A stretch of 64,000 nt of DNA from NCBI GenBank assembly GCA_030432595.1, contig JAUIGU010000001.1, forward strand, positions 62,001-126,000, in the 5' to 3' direction. Within the stretch, counting starts at the first letter, position 1, and each line of letters begins with the position of its first letter. Positions 23,143-32,247 of the stretch are shown here, one piece after another. This stretch comes from Phycisphaerae bacterium. Lineage in GTDB: Bacteria; Planctomycetota; Phycisphaerae; Phycisphaerales; Phycisphaeraceae. A program made the position numbers and the translations under genes. The notes under the pieces were generated by a model that saw only the letters and a list, made by a program, of their open reading frames with translations, ran no database searches and was not told the origin of the DNA.

Positions 23143-23161
23143 CGCCAGCGGCGTCAAAGCC
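23135..23161. repeat. Perfect hairpin across the metK stop codon
   Basis: Twelve-base arms GGCTTTGACGCC and GGCGTCAAAGCC with a three-base loop. The TGA of metK is bases 23140-23142, inside the left arm, so the last codons Gly-Leu-stop are part of the repeat. The ends resemble the AAAGCC/GGCTTT family seen in carB. No T-run follows. Confidence 0.9.
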
Positions 23162-23165
23162 GTAG

Positions 23166-23272
23166 CCAGTAGTCAGGAGCCAGTAGTCAGTAGAACCACG
23201 ACGTTCGCAGCAAGCGATCCGTGGCCGCTATCTTGTGTCTTGCCTGCTGACTACTGACTACTGAACTCCTGC
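23166..23272. repeat. Opposed heptamer arrays between metK and ptsI
   Basis: Left arm 23166-23193 reads as heptamers CAGTAGT, CAGGAGC, CAGTAGT, CAGTAG. The right arm 23244-23272 carries the reverse complement units (ACTACTG, ACTACTG, AACTCCTG). The arms can form an imperfect hairpin around a 50-base spacer. The right arm ends one base before the ptsI ATG, so it occupies the place of the ribosome site. Confidence 0.9.
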
Positions 23273-23273
23273 C

Positions 23274-25043
23274 ATGCACACCCACAAAGGCATCCCCGTC
23301 TCCCCCGGCATCGCGATCGCCCCGGCGTTCGTGCTGGACCCGGACCGGCTGCGGGTGTCGCGGCGGCCCGTCCCCGAGAAGCGTGTGCCCGCCGAGCTCA
23401 AGGCGCTCGAAGACGCCCTCGCCGCCTCCATCGCCGAGGTCGAGGAGCTGCGCCGCGGGACCGAAGACATCCTCGGGGCCGAGCTGGCGAAGATCTTCTC
23501 GTTCCACTTAGGCATGCTCGCCGACCCGCACCTGACCGGGCAGTTCAGACACGCCATCGAGCGCGACCACGTCAACGCGGCCTACGCCGTCTACGCCGTG
23601 CTCAAACGCCTCGCAGACACGTTCCTCAACCACAAGGACCGCTACTTCCGCGAGCGCGTCTCGGACATCTACGACCTGCAACGCCGCATCCTCGGGCACC
23701 TCACCGGCGGCGTAGATGGCGGCCTGGCCTCGATCGAACACCCCTGCGTCCTCATCGCCCGCGACCTCACCCCCAGCCAGACCGCGGCTCTCGACAAGTC
23801 CAAGGTCCGCGCCCTCGCCACCGACTACGGCGGCCGCACCAGCCACACCGCCATCCTCGCCCACGCCCTGGGCATCCCCGCCATCGTCGGCCTCGAAGAC
23901 GCCACCCGCCGCATCAACACCGGCGACCCCCTCATCGTCGACGGCCACCGCGGCTTCCTCGTCGCCGACCCCGACGCCGCCCAGCTCCTGGAATACCGCC
24001 AGGAGATCGAACACATCCAGGACCTCGCCACGCAGCGCCGCGCCCTGCGCGACCTGCCCGCCCAGACCCGCGACGGCACCGACATCGAACTCCACGGCAA
24101 CATCGAGTTCCCCACCGAGATCGCCGAGGCCCTCGACAACGGCGCCCAGGGCATCGGCCTGTACCGCACCGAGTTCCTCTACCTCGCCTCCGACCACGAG
24201 CCCTCCGAAGACGAGCAGTACGAGGCCTACCGCCAAGCCATCCGCAACCTCGACGGCAAGCCGCTCACCATCCGCACCCTCGACCTGGGTGCCGACAAGC
24301 TCACGCACTCCGGCCTGGCTGGCGAGGACCACGACGAACGCAACCCCTTCCTGGGCTGCCGGTCCATCCGCCTGTGCCTGCAGAACCTGCCGATGTTCAA
24401 GACGCAGCTCCGGGCCATCCTCCGCGCCAGCGCCGAGGGCCCGGTCCGGATCATGTTCCCACTCATCAGCCAGATCATGGAGCTCCGCCAGGCGAAGATG
24501 GTGCTGGGCGACGTCCGCGAGGACCTCGAGGAAGAAGGCGTCGCCGTCGCGGCCAACATCCCCGTGGGCATGATGATCGAGGTGCCCTCGGCCGCGCTCC
24601 AGGCCCGCTCCTTCGCCGACGAGGTGGACTTTTTTTCCATCGGGACCAACGACCTGATCCAGTACACCCTCGCGGTGGACCGCGGCAACGAGCGGATCGC
24701 GTCGCTGTATTCCGCCGCCCACCCGGCGCTCATCGGGCTGCTCAAGGAGGTGATCCGCACCGCCGATAGAACCGATACGACCGTTTCGCTCTGCGGCGAG
24801 ATGGCCGGCCAGCCCGAGTTCACCATGCTCTTGCTGGGGCTGGGCTTACGGCGGTTTTCCATGACCCCGCCGGCCATCCCGGAGGTCAAATCCGTGATCC
24901 GGGCCGTCTCGGTCGAACAATGCCGCCGGCTGGCCCGTAAAGTGGCCGGACTCGACACGGACCGCGAAGTGCTAAATTACCTCCGTGACGAGCTAGGACG
25001 AATCATGCCCGACGCCTTCGATGGCCGTTCCATCGGATACTGA
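23274..25043 (+). CDS. ptsI: PTS enzyme I (phosphoenolpyruvate-protein phosphotransferase)
   Basis: Takes phosphate from phosphoenolpyruvate and passes it to HPr. The 589-residue length is that of ordinary enzyme I. The N-terminal HPr-binding domain (about 20-140) is followed by the phospho-histidine site GGRTSHTAILA (His near 190) and the PEP-binding barrel with GLYRTEFLYL, GCRSIRLCL, FSIGTNDLIQYTLAVDRGN and the catalytic Cys of SLCGEMAG. No HPr or EII genes are nearby, so this may drive regulatory phosphorylation and not only sugar uptake. The start immediately follows a repeat arm and has no Shine-Dalgarno. Confidence 0.95.
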   Translation: MHTHKGIPVSPGIAIAPAFVLDPDRLRVSRRPVPEKRVPAELKALEDALAASIAEVEELRRGTEDILGAELAKIFSFHLGMLADPHLTGQFRHAIERDHVNAAYAVYAVLKRLADTFLNHKDRYFRERVSDIYDLQRRILGHLTGGVDGGLASIEHPCVLIARDLTPSQTAALDKSKVRALATDYGGRTSHTAILAHALGIPAIVGLEDATRRINTGDPLIVDGHRGFLVADPDAAQLLEYRQEIEHIQDLATQRRALRDLPAQTRDGTDIELHGNIEFPTEIAEALDNGAQGIGLYRTEFLYLASDHEPSEDEQYEAYRQAIRNLDGKPLTIRTLDLGADKLTHSGLAGEDHDERNPFLGCRSIRLCLQNLPMFKTQLRAILRASAEGPVRIMFPLISQIMELRQAKMVLGDVREDLEEEGVAVAANIPVGMMIEVPSAALQARSFADEVDFFSIGTNDLIQYTLAVDRGNERIASLYSAAHPALIGLLKEVIRTADRTDTTVSLCGEMAGQPEFTMLLLGLGLRRFSMTPPAIPEVKSVIRAVSVEQCRRLARKVAGLDTDREVLNYLRDELGRIMPDAFDGRSIGY

Positions 25044-25105
25044 GCCCGGAAGCCCCCGCGGAACCCAACCGGGACCCGCACCGCTTCCCGCCCCGGAGTG
25101 AAGAC

Positions 25106-25192
25106 TTCCGGGGGCGTCGGCACAACCGAACTCGCGAACGGAACGCTCGCCGCGTAGAACCGGCTCGAGCGAACCGGACGCCCCCCGAAAGG
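25106..25192. repeat. Inverted repeat in the ptsI-rng gap
   Basis: TCCGGGGGCGTC near 25105-25116 can pair with GACGCCCCCCGA near 25180-25191 around a spacer of some 60 bases. It lies in the likely 5' leader of the RNase G/E gene and could take part in its autoregulation, which is known for RNase E but not shown here. Confidence 0.4.
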
Positions 25193-25202
25193 AGTCGGGA
25201 GT

Positions 25203-25320
25203 ATCAGTCGTCAGGAGCCAGTAGTCAGTAGTCAGGAGACCCAACGCGTCGCGTGCATATGCGTCCCGCGCGGGCTGTCTCGTCTACTGGCTCCTGGCTC
25301 CTGACTCCTGTCTCCTGTCA
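25203..25320. repeat. Opposed heptamer arrays between ptsI and rng
   Basis: Left arm about 25206-25240 in CAGTAGT/CAGGAGC units. Right arm about 25279-25320 in the reverse units (TACTGGCTCCTGGCTCCTGAC and on). Same heptamer family as 23166-23272. The right arm ends only a few bases before the ATG of the RNase gene. Confidence 0.9.
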
Positions 25321-25323
25321 AAA

Positions 25324-27597
25324 ATGCCTTCCCGTGAAATGCTGATCAACTACGTCCCCGGCGAGGAGTGCCGCATCGCCATCGTCGAGGACGGGAAGCT
25401 CGAAGAGTTCTATCACGAACGCGCTTCCACCGAATCCCACGTCAACAACATCTACAAGGGCGTCGTCACCAACGTCGAGCCGGCGATCCAGGCCGCGTTC
25501 GTCGACTTCGGCCTCGAACAGAACGGCTTCCTCCACGTCACCGACGTGCACCCCAAATACTTCCCGGGCGCCGACAAAGACGAAACCGAAAAGATCGGCA
25601 AGAAGACCGGCCGCCGCGACCGCCCGCCCATCGAGAAGTGCTTCAAACGCGGCAGCAAAGTCGTCGTTCAAGTCCTGAAAGAAGGCATCGGCACCAAGGG
25701 CCCGACCGTCACGAGCTACTGCTCGATCCCGGGCCGGTTCCTCGTGATGATGCCCGACATGGAGCGGCACGGCGTGTCGCGCAAGACCGAGGACGAGGAC
25801 GCGCGCAAAGAGATGCGCGACATCCTCAAGACCCTCGACCCGCCGGACGGGTTCGGGTTCATCGTCCGCACCGCCGGGCTGGGCCAGACCAAGACCGACC
25901 TCAAACGCGACATGGCGTACCTGCTGCGCCTCTGGAAGGACATCGAGAAGAGCCAGAAGTCGATCCGCAAGAAGACCGGCGAGCTCTACACCGAGTCCGA
26001 CCTGGTCATCCGCACGCTGCGCGACGTGTTCACCCCCGACATCGAGCGCGTCATCCTCGACGACCCCGAAGCGGCGCAGCGGGCCCACGCGTTCCTGGCC
26101 GTCGCCAACCCGCGCTCCAAGAGCAAGGTCGTGCTCTACGACGACCCCGTGCCTATGTTCCACCGCTTCGGCGTCGAGCAGCAGATCGACCACATCGGCG
26201 CCCGCACCGTGCCGCTGCCCTCCGGCGGCGCGCTGGTCATCGACCCGACCGAGGCGCTCGTCGCCATCGACGTCAACTCCGGCAAGAGCCGCAAGGCCAA
26301 GGACGCCGAGTCCAACGCCTACCAGACCAACCAGGAAGCCATCGACGAGATCGCCCGGCAGCTGCGCCTCCGCGACCTGGGCGGGCTCGTCGTGCTCGAC
26401 CTCATCGACATGATGCAGGCCAAGCACCGCAAGTCCATCGAGTCGCGCCTGCGCAACCTGCTCAAGAACGACCGCGCCCGCACCCGGGTCGGCAGCATCA
26501 GCCAGTTCGGCATGCTCGAGATGTCGCGCCAACGCATGCGCCCGTCGCTGAAGAAAACGATCTTCCGTGAGTGTTCGCACTGCGAGGGCCACGGCTACAG
26601 CAAGAGCGCCGAGTCGGTCGTGCTCCAGGTGATGCGCGAGCTGTCGCTGGTCATGCACCGCGAAGACGTCGCCACCGTCGAGCTGACGATCAGCCCCGAC
26701 GTGGCGTTCCACATCCTCAACCGCAAGCGCGGCGAACTCGTCCGCCTCGAACACCGCCACGGCAAGGGCGTCACCGTCCGCGTCGGCGGCGGACGCATCG
26801 ACTTCGTCAAGGTCACCGCGTTCAACAAGGCCGGCACCGCCCTGCCCGAACACGCGCCCCACGACCCCAAGAAGATCGCCAAGCCCACCGACACGACCTT
26901 CCGCGAACTGACGCGCGAAGAACTCAAGGACCTGATCGCCGACCTCGAACAGCTCGAAGCCGAGGACGCCGCACTCGAAGCCAAAGCCGCCGAGGCCGCC
27001 GCCCAACCAACCGCCGAGAAGCCCTCCGAGGCGACCGAAAACGAAGCCAGCGACGACACCGAGGAAGGCGGCAAGAAGAAGCGCCGACGACGCCGACGCG
27101 GCGGGCGCGGCCGCAACAAGTCCAAGGCCGAAGGCGACGAACAGGCCAACACCGAAACAGACGCGGCCACCGCCGACGACGATCCGGCAAGCAAGGACGA
27201 GGCCCAATCGTCGGACGTGCGTGGCGACAAGGATCAGGACCCCGCGAGCACGGAAGCGTCCGACGAAGATGCCCCGAAGAAAAAACGCCGACGCCGTCGC
27301 CGACGTAAGAAGCCCTCGGGCGAATCCGAGCTGGACGAAATGCCGGAAAAGAGCGGGCAAGCCGACGACAAGAAAACCACCGAAAATCCTGCGGAAAACG
27401 CCGAAGCGAACAGCAGCGGCGACACCCCCGACGGCGACGAAGCCCCCAAGAAGAAGCGCCGCCGGCGCCGACGCAGCAAGAAAAAGACCGGCGACGCCGA
27501 GGGACAGGCCGACTCAAGTGACGACGCCTCGGGCGGTGAGCCCTCCGACGCCCCCGCCGCGGGCTACTCCAACACGGTGGTCGAGGCCGGCGCGTGA
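25324..27597 (+). CDS. rng: RNase G/E family endoribonuclease with charged tail
   Basis: A single-strand-specific endonuclease of mRNA decay and rRNA/tRNA processing. Order: N-terminal strands, S1 domain (about 35-130, VNNIYKGVVTNVEPAIQAAF), 5' sensor region, DNase-I-like catalytic part with AIDVNSGK (Asp and Asn) and LVVLDLIDM (second Asp), then the zinc link CSHCEGHG near 420. From about 520 the tail is low-complexity: acidic and Ala/Glu-rich spacers alternate with three Lys/Arg clusters (each K-K followed by six or seven R) near 582, 651 and 707. Such clusters may bind RNA or partner proteins as in RNase E scaffolds. The stop overlaps the dxr start (GTGA). Confidence 0.95.
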   Translation: MPSREMLINYVPGEECRIAIVEDGKLEEFYHERASTESHVNNIYKGVVTNVEPAIQAAFVDFGLEQNGFLHVTDVHPKYFPGADKDETEKIGKKTGRRDRPPIEKCFKRGSKVVVQVLKEGIGTKGPTVTSYCSIPGRFLVMMPDMERHGVSRKTEDEDARKEMRDILKTLDPPDGFGFIVRTAGLGQTKTDLKRDMAYLLRLWKDIEKSQKSIRKKTGELYTESDLVIRTLRDVFTPDIERVILDDPEAAQRAHAFLAVANPRSKSKVVLYDDPVPMFHRFGVEQQIDHIGARTVPLPSGGALVIDPTEALVAIDVNSGKSRKAKDAESNAYQTNQEAIDEIARQLRLRDLGGLVVLDLIDMMQAKHRKSIESRLRNLLKNDRARTRVGSISQFGMLEMSRQRMRPSLKKTIFRECSHCEGHGYSKSAESVVLQVMRELSLVMHREDVATVELTISPDVAFHILNRKRGELVRLEHRHGKGVTVRVGGGRIDFVKVTAFNKAGTALPEHAPHDPKKIAKPTDTTFRELTREELKDLIADLEQLEAEDAALEAKAAEAAAQPTAEKPSEATENEASDDTEEGGKKKRRRRRRGGRGRNKSKAEGDEQANTETDAATADDDPASKDEAQSSDVRGDKDQDPASTEASDEDAPKKKRRRRRRRKKPSGESELDEMPEKSGQADDKKTTENPAENAEANSSGDTPDGDEAPKKKRRRRRRSKKKTGDAEGQADSSDDASGGEPSDAPAAGYSNTVVEAGA

Positions 27598-28838
27598 GCG
27601 GCGGCGGCGCATCGAACGCGAAACGTGTGATCGTCCTGGGTTCCACCGGGTCGATCGGCGTCAACACGCTCGACGTCATCGACCACCTCAACCGCACCTC
27701 GCCCCAGCGCTTCCGGGTGGTCGGGCTCGCGGCCGGACGCAACGCGTCGTTGCTTTCCCAGCAGGCCGTCCGCTTCGGCGTTGAGTCGGTTGCACTGTGC
27801 GAAGGCGGCTGCGACCAACTCACGACGACCGCGACCTGCTTCGACGGCCCCGACGCCGCGCTGCAACTCGTGCAGGAAACCGACGCCGACCTGGTCGTCG
27901 CCGCGATCGTCGGCGTCGCCGGGCTCCCCGCCACCCTCGCCGCGCTCGAGCGCGGCACCGACGTCGCCCTCGCGAACAAAGAAACCCTCGTCGCCGCCGG
28001 CGAACTCGTGATCCCGCTCGCCCAACGCACCGGCGCGAAGCTCCTGCCCGTCGACTCCGAGCACGCCGCGATCTGGCAGTGCCTGCTCTCCCGCGGTAAC
28101 GCAGACACAACCAACGATCACGTCGTCCCCGGCATCGACACCGCCGCCGTGCGCCGCGTCGTCCTCACCGCCTCGGGCGGCCCCTTCCGCGACGCCGACC
28201 CCGCCGACATCTACGACGCCACCGCCGAGCAGGCCTTGAACCACCCCACCTGGGACATGGGCCCCAAGGTCACGATCGACTCGGCGACGATGATGAACAA
28301 AGCCCTCGAACTCATCGAGGCCCACCACCTGTTTCAACTCCCCGCCGAGCGGCTCACCGCGCTCATCCACCCGCAGTCGGTCGTGCACGGCTTCGTCGAG
28401 TTTGCCGACCACAGCGTGCTCGCCCAGCTCGCCCCGCCCGATATGCGGACGCCGATCCAGGCGGCGCTCAGCCACCCGCAGCGCCCCAACGGCTGCTCCC
28501 GGCAGCTCGACTGGACCAAGCTCTCCCGCCTGGATTTCACCCCGCCCGACGGCGACCGCTTCCCGGCTCTGGGTCTCGCGTACCGGGTGATCCGCGTCGG
28601 CGGCACGGCCGGGGCGGTGCTCAACGCCGCGAACGAGGCCGCCGTCGACGCCTTCCTCAAGCCCCGCGGCACGAACCCGGCGGTGCCCTTCGGGCGTATC
28701 GTGGAACTGGTGGCCGAGGCGATGCAGGCCGTGCCCGCCACCCCCGCCGACACGCTCGATGCCGTCCTCGACGCCGACGCCCGGGCCCGGGCCTTCGTCG
28801 CCGAACAACTCGCCGCCGCCGCCGCCACGCCCCGATAA
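27594..28838 (+). CDS. dxr: 1-deoxy-D-xylulose-5-phosphate reductoisomerase
   Basis: Converts DXP to MEP with NADPH in the non-mevalonate isoprenoid pathway. Motifs: GSTGSIGVNTLDV (NADPH), ALANKETLVAAGE, the metal and substrate residues in LPVDSEHAAIWQCL, the flexible-loop region GWD-like NHPTWDMGPKVTIDSATMMNK and IHPQSVVHGFVEF. 414 residues, near the family norm of about 390-400. It starts at GTG overlapping the RNase stop by four bases, so the two are coupled. rseP follows after 156 bases; a dxr-rseP neighbourhood is common in bacteria. Confidence 0.97.
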   Translation: MSGGGASNAKRVIVLGSTGSIGVNTLDVIDHLNRTSPQRFRVVGLAAGRNASLLSQQAVRFGVESVALCEGGCDQLTTTATCFDGPDAALQLVQETDADLVVAAIVGVAGLPATLAALERGTDVALANKETLVAAGELVIPLAQRTGAKLLPVDSEHAAIWQCLLSRGNADTTNDHVVPGIDTAAVRRVVLTASGGPFRDADPADIYDATAEQALNHPTWDMGPKVTIDSATMMNKALELIEAHHLFQLPAERLTALIHPQSVVHGFVEFADHSVLAQLAPPDMRTPIQAALSHPQRPNGCSRQLDWTKLSRLDFTPPDGDRFPALGLAYRVIRVGGTAGAVLNAANEAAVDAFLKPRGTNPAVPFGRIVELVAEAMQAVPATPADTLDAVLDADARARAFVAEQLAAAAATPR

Positions 28839-28907
28839 ACTCCTTCCCCCCAACCGCGAACCGACGCGGCCCGCCTCGTGGAACCGGCCACCTTTCCCCT
28901 GTTTTTC

Positions 28908-28966
28908 TCGATGCTCCCGGTGTTCTTGCTGTTCTCGGTTTTCCCGATGCTCTCCCTGTTCCGTCT
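28908..28966. repeat. Degenerate nine-base tandem array before rseP
   Basis: Six or seven units of nine bases ending in TTC or CTC (TCGATGCTC, CCGGTGTTC, TTGCTGTTC, TCGGTTTTC, CCGATGCTC, TCCCTGTTC). Only one orientation is present. It fills much of the dxr-rseP gap and lies 29 bases before the rseP ATG. Confidence 0.75.
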
Positions 28967-28994
28967 CCCGCCCGCTTGAGCCGATACCCCTCCC

Positions 28995-31136
28995 ATGGCC
29001 ACGCTGTTCACCAACCCCTACCTCGCCACCGCCGCCCTGATCCTGGGCTTCGGGTTCCTCATCTTCATCCACGAGCTGGGCCACTTCCTGGTCGCCAAGT
29101 GGGTCGGCATCCGCGCCACCCAGTTCGCCATCGGGTTCGGCCACGCCGTCCTCGCCTACCGCAAGGGCGTCGGCTTCAAAGTCGGCTCCACCGAGCCGCA
29201 GTACCGATCACTCACCGAGGAAAAACTCCGTGAAGACGGCGTCGACCTGGAAAAAGTCGACGAGCGCCGCTTCTACGAAGCCGCCGACGCCCTGGGCCTG
29301 GGCGAGACCGAGTACCGCCTCAACTGGATGCCGCTGGGCGGCTACGTCAAGATGCTCGGCCAGGAAGACATGGACCCCAACGCCATGTCCGACGACCCCC
29401 GCGCCTTCAACCGCAAGCCGATCTGGGCCCGGGCCTGCGTCATCTCGGCCGGCGTGGTGATGAACCTGATCTTCGGGATGCTGTTCCTGATCGTCGCGTT
29501 CTCGGATTACGCGGGCGTGCAGTTCGCGGCGCCGGAAGTCCGCGACACGTTCGCCGGCAGCCCCGCCGCGGTCACCTACGCCGACGACCACGACGGCGAG
29601 CCGGCCTACCTGGGCCTCCGCACCGGCGACCGCATCACCCACGTCCACGGCGAACCCATCGAGGACATGGTCGCCGTCAAGATCGCCGGCGCCCTGGGCG
29701 ACCCCGGCAAGCCCGTGCCCCTCACCGTCGAACGCCCGGGCCACGACGGAACCCTCACCTACCGCATCACGCCCGTCGCCGACCAGCGCGCCGAAGGCAT
29801 GCTCGCAATGGGCATCGACATGCCCGTCACCCTCACGCTGTTCGGCCCCAACTTCGTCAACAAGGAAGACTGGAGCAAGACCGTCTGGGCCCAACACGGC
29901 GTCGAGCCGGGCATGACCCTTACCGCCGTGAACGGCCAAGCGGTCGAGACCTACGCCGCGTTCGCAAGGACGATCGACGCCTTGGGTGCCGAGCGCGTCA
30001 CGCTCACGTTCCAACACGCCGACGCCGAGGCCGCGGCGTCCCCCGTCAACGTGACCGTCGAGACCCAGGCCCGGCTGGCCAACCTCCCCACCGGCGGCGT
30101 CGGGCTCGCGGGCCTGCGCCCGGCCATCTTGATCGCCAGCCTCGAGGAAGACGGCCCCGCGGACAAGGCCGGCATCAAACCCGGCGACATCATCGCCCGC
30201 ATCGGCGGCGCAATCTTCCCCGGCGACATCGACGACGTGATCAACGCCGTCAAGAACGCCAACGGCAAGCCGCTGTCCATCGAGGTCCTCCGCGACGGAA
30301 AGCTCGTCCCGTTCGAAAATGTCACGCCCCGGAAGGGCAAGGTCGGCATCGGCATCCAGCCCAACGTCGATACCGCACACGTCGCGGGCGTGGTCCCCGA
30401 CGGACCCGCGGCCGGCCTCAACCTCCCGCCCGGCTCGCAGGTCGTCTCCATCAACGGCCAGCCGGTCGAGAGCTTCAACGACATGCTCGCCGTGCTCCAG
30501 CGCCTGCTCCCGCGACATGTGGAATCCACGTTGCCAGCGCAAGACCCAGAGCCCATGTACGGCGACCCGAACACGATCACCTTCGACCTCGGCGTGCTCG
30601 TCAACCTCGGCGAAGGCGTCGAAGAAACCACGACCCTCACGCTCGACGCCACCGCCGTCGCCCAACTCCGCCAGGCCGGCTGGACGCTGCGCGACAGCGT
30701 CCCGTTCGAGCCCCACGAAATCCGTGTCGCCGGCGAGACCCTCGGCGAGGCCGCGACGCTGGGCCTGGAAAAGACCGGCGAGTTCGTCCAGCAGACCTAC
30801 ATCACCCTGCTCCGCCTCTTCCAACGCAGCGTCAAGGTCAAGCACCTGCGCGGACCGGTCGGCATCGTCGACGCCGGCGTCAACGTCGCGTCGCGCGGCT
30901 GGCCCTACTACCTGTTCTTCCTGGGCCTGATCTCCATCAACCTCGCGGTCATCAACTTCCTCCCCCTGCCCATCGTCGACGGCGGGCTCATGGTCTTCCT
31001 CATCATCGAAAAACTCCGCGGCAAACCCGCCGGCGAACGCGTCCAGACCGCCGCCATGATCGTCGGCCTGGTGCTCATCGCGTCCGTCTTCCTGGTCGTC
31101 ACCTACAACGACATCGCACGCATCTTCACGGGCTGA
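28995..31136 (+). CDS. rseP: RseP-type site-2 (intramembrane) zinc protease
   Basis: Cuts transmembrane anti-sigma factors or signal peptides within the inner membrane. The HExxH motif is in IFIHELGHFLVAKWVG (near residue 32), and the second zinc site is NFLPLPIVDGG near the C-terminus. Between them lie at least two PDZ domains (about 190-260 and 360-480, seen as GDRITHVHGEPIE and GIKPGDIIARIGG, perhaps a third at LPPGSQVVSINGQPVES). At 713 residues it is far longer than the 450 of E. coli RseP, the extra length being periplasmic. A matching anti-sigma factor is not in the window. Confidence 0.94.
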   Translation: MATLFTNPYLATAALILGFGFLIFIHELGHFLVAKWVGIRATQFAIGFGHAVLAYRKGVGFKVGSTEPQYRSLTEEKLREDGVDLEKVDERRFYEAADALGLGETEYRLNWMPLGGYVKMLGQEDMDPNAMSDDPRAFNRKPIWARACVISAGVVMNLIFGMLFLIVAFSDYAGVQFAAPEVRDTFAGSPAAVTYADDHDGEPAYLGLRTGDRITHVHGEPIEDMVAVKIAGALGDPGKPVPLTVERPGHDGTLTYRITPVADQRAEGMLAMGIDMPVTLTLFGPNFVNKEDWSKTVWAQHGVEPGMTLTAVNGQAVETYAAFARTIDALGAERVTLTFQHADAEAAASPVNVTVETQARLANLPTGGVGLAGLRPAILIASLEEDGPADKAGIKPGDIIARIGGAIFPGDIDDVINAVKNANGKPLSIEVLRDGKLVPFENVTPRKGKVGIGIQPNVDTAHVAGVVPDGPAAGLNLPPGSQVVSINGQPVESFNDMLAVLQRLLPRHVESTLPAQDPEPMYGDPNTITFDLGVLVNLGEGVEETTTLTLDATAVAQLRQAGWTLRDSVPFEPHEIRVAGETLGEAATLGLEKTGEFVQQTYITLLRLFQRSVKVKHLRGPVGIVDAGVNVASRGWPYYLFFLGLISINLAVINFLPLPIVDGGLMVFLIIEKLRGKPAGERVQTAAMIVGLVLIASVFLVVTYNDIARIFTG

Positions 31137-32247
31137 ACCGGAAACCCGCGACCACAAAAAGCCGCAAGAAGCATGTTGCATCCTTCATCATTTCTTAGCT
31201 GCGACACACCGCGTCGCAGGTGTCACAGATGATGGACGATGAGACAGCGACGCGGCGCGTCGCAGCTAAAAGTCATTCATCACGCAATGCGGTTGAAAGA
31301 ATCCGATCATCACAGCCCCGTATCCGCATGCGGGGCCCGCGTGATCTGAGACTCAGAAAGTCATTTGGCACCCGAGCCCCGCAAACGGTTGCGGGGCTGT
31401 GTTATTTTCGTTTCGGCGCGGGGTTGGAGTTTCCCGCGCGCCGCAGCCGGGAGCCGGCGGCTCCCGGTCCGGAACCCGCCGGGTTCCGGCTATCCGTGCA
31501 AGAAACACGGACGATTCTGGGGACGACAACGCCCCTCGGATTCACATGTCAAAGAACACCGTGTGCGCCTCTTCGCGAGCCGGGCCGTGTCGGCCCGGTT
31601 TTCCCGTCATTCGGAAATCCGGGGTGACACACCCCGGCTCGCTTCGAAACAAACCCGGGGCGGGACCGCCGTCGCGATCCACAGACCCCCGGCCGGCGTC
31701 GGTTTTTCAACCCGCCGTCACCGCGCTTCGGATGGGACTCACTCGGGGGGTTCCGGCGGGAAACGGCGTGCGATCGAAATCCATTCCGACCCACCCGCGT
31801 CCAAGGCCACACGACATTTCGTGATTAAGGAACTCAAGCCCTCACCCACCTGGCACCCACGCGGAGGCCACGCCCTTCGTCTGCACCTACATTTTACCCG
31901 CACGTCAAGTTGACGCGGCGAAGTGTCGGACAAAGCGTGCGCAGGAAGCCAACGCCGACCCCCACGGCAGGTGAACCGTGTGGTGGGGCTTTGGTCACTC
32001 GGCACCTAAGACGTGGCGCATCAGGTTCGGCACTCGGCGTGCCGGTGATAAAGGAATCCCCCCTGCGGAAAAATCCGGGGAGATGCGGGGTTTTCCCCTT
32101 TTTCTGCTATGACGGTTCAGATCGGGTTAAGCACGGCTGCCGCGCGAGTAAACTCCCGCGAGCGGTGGCCGGTTCGTAGCGGATGCTGTTTTGCCCGCCA
32201 GCCCTGACCCCAATACGCCGAGTGATTTCGGCAGGAGATGACGAGAG
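31137..32247. other. Gene-free 1.1-kb region rich in hairpins
   Basis: I see no credible gene. Short open frames here are Arg/Pro-rich and do not look like proteins. Instead there are at least six palindromes: a large inverted repeat 31194-31281 (TTAGCTGCGAC and GTCGCAGCTAA arms), AGCCCCG hairpins at 31314-31337 and 31376-31399, the family A element at 31445, CGGGCC-GTGTC-GGCCCG followed by TTTT at about 31580-31602, and CCGGGGTG-ACA-CACCCCGG at about 31619-31637. The last 600 bases hold nothing clear apart from the leader of the following gene. Confidence 0.7.
31445..31491. repeat. Double-hairpin REP element, family A, copy 2
   Basis: Same 47-base plan as 16541-16587: AGCCG, hairpin GAGCC-GGC-GGCTC, the linker CCGGT, hairpin CCGGAACCCG-C-CGGGTTCCGG, CGGCT. 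Compared with copy 1 both stems differ by paired (compensatory) changes. Confidence 0.9.

Noticed and set aside
31220-31913. Open frames between rseP and the metalloprotease as genes
   Set aside because: They overlap each other, cross several hairpins and give Arg/Pro/Gly-rich products without structure.
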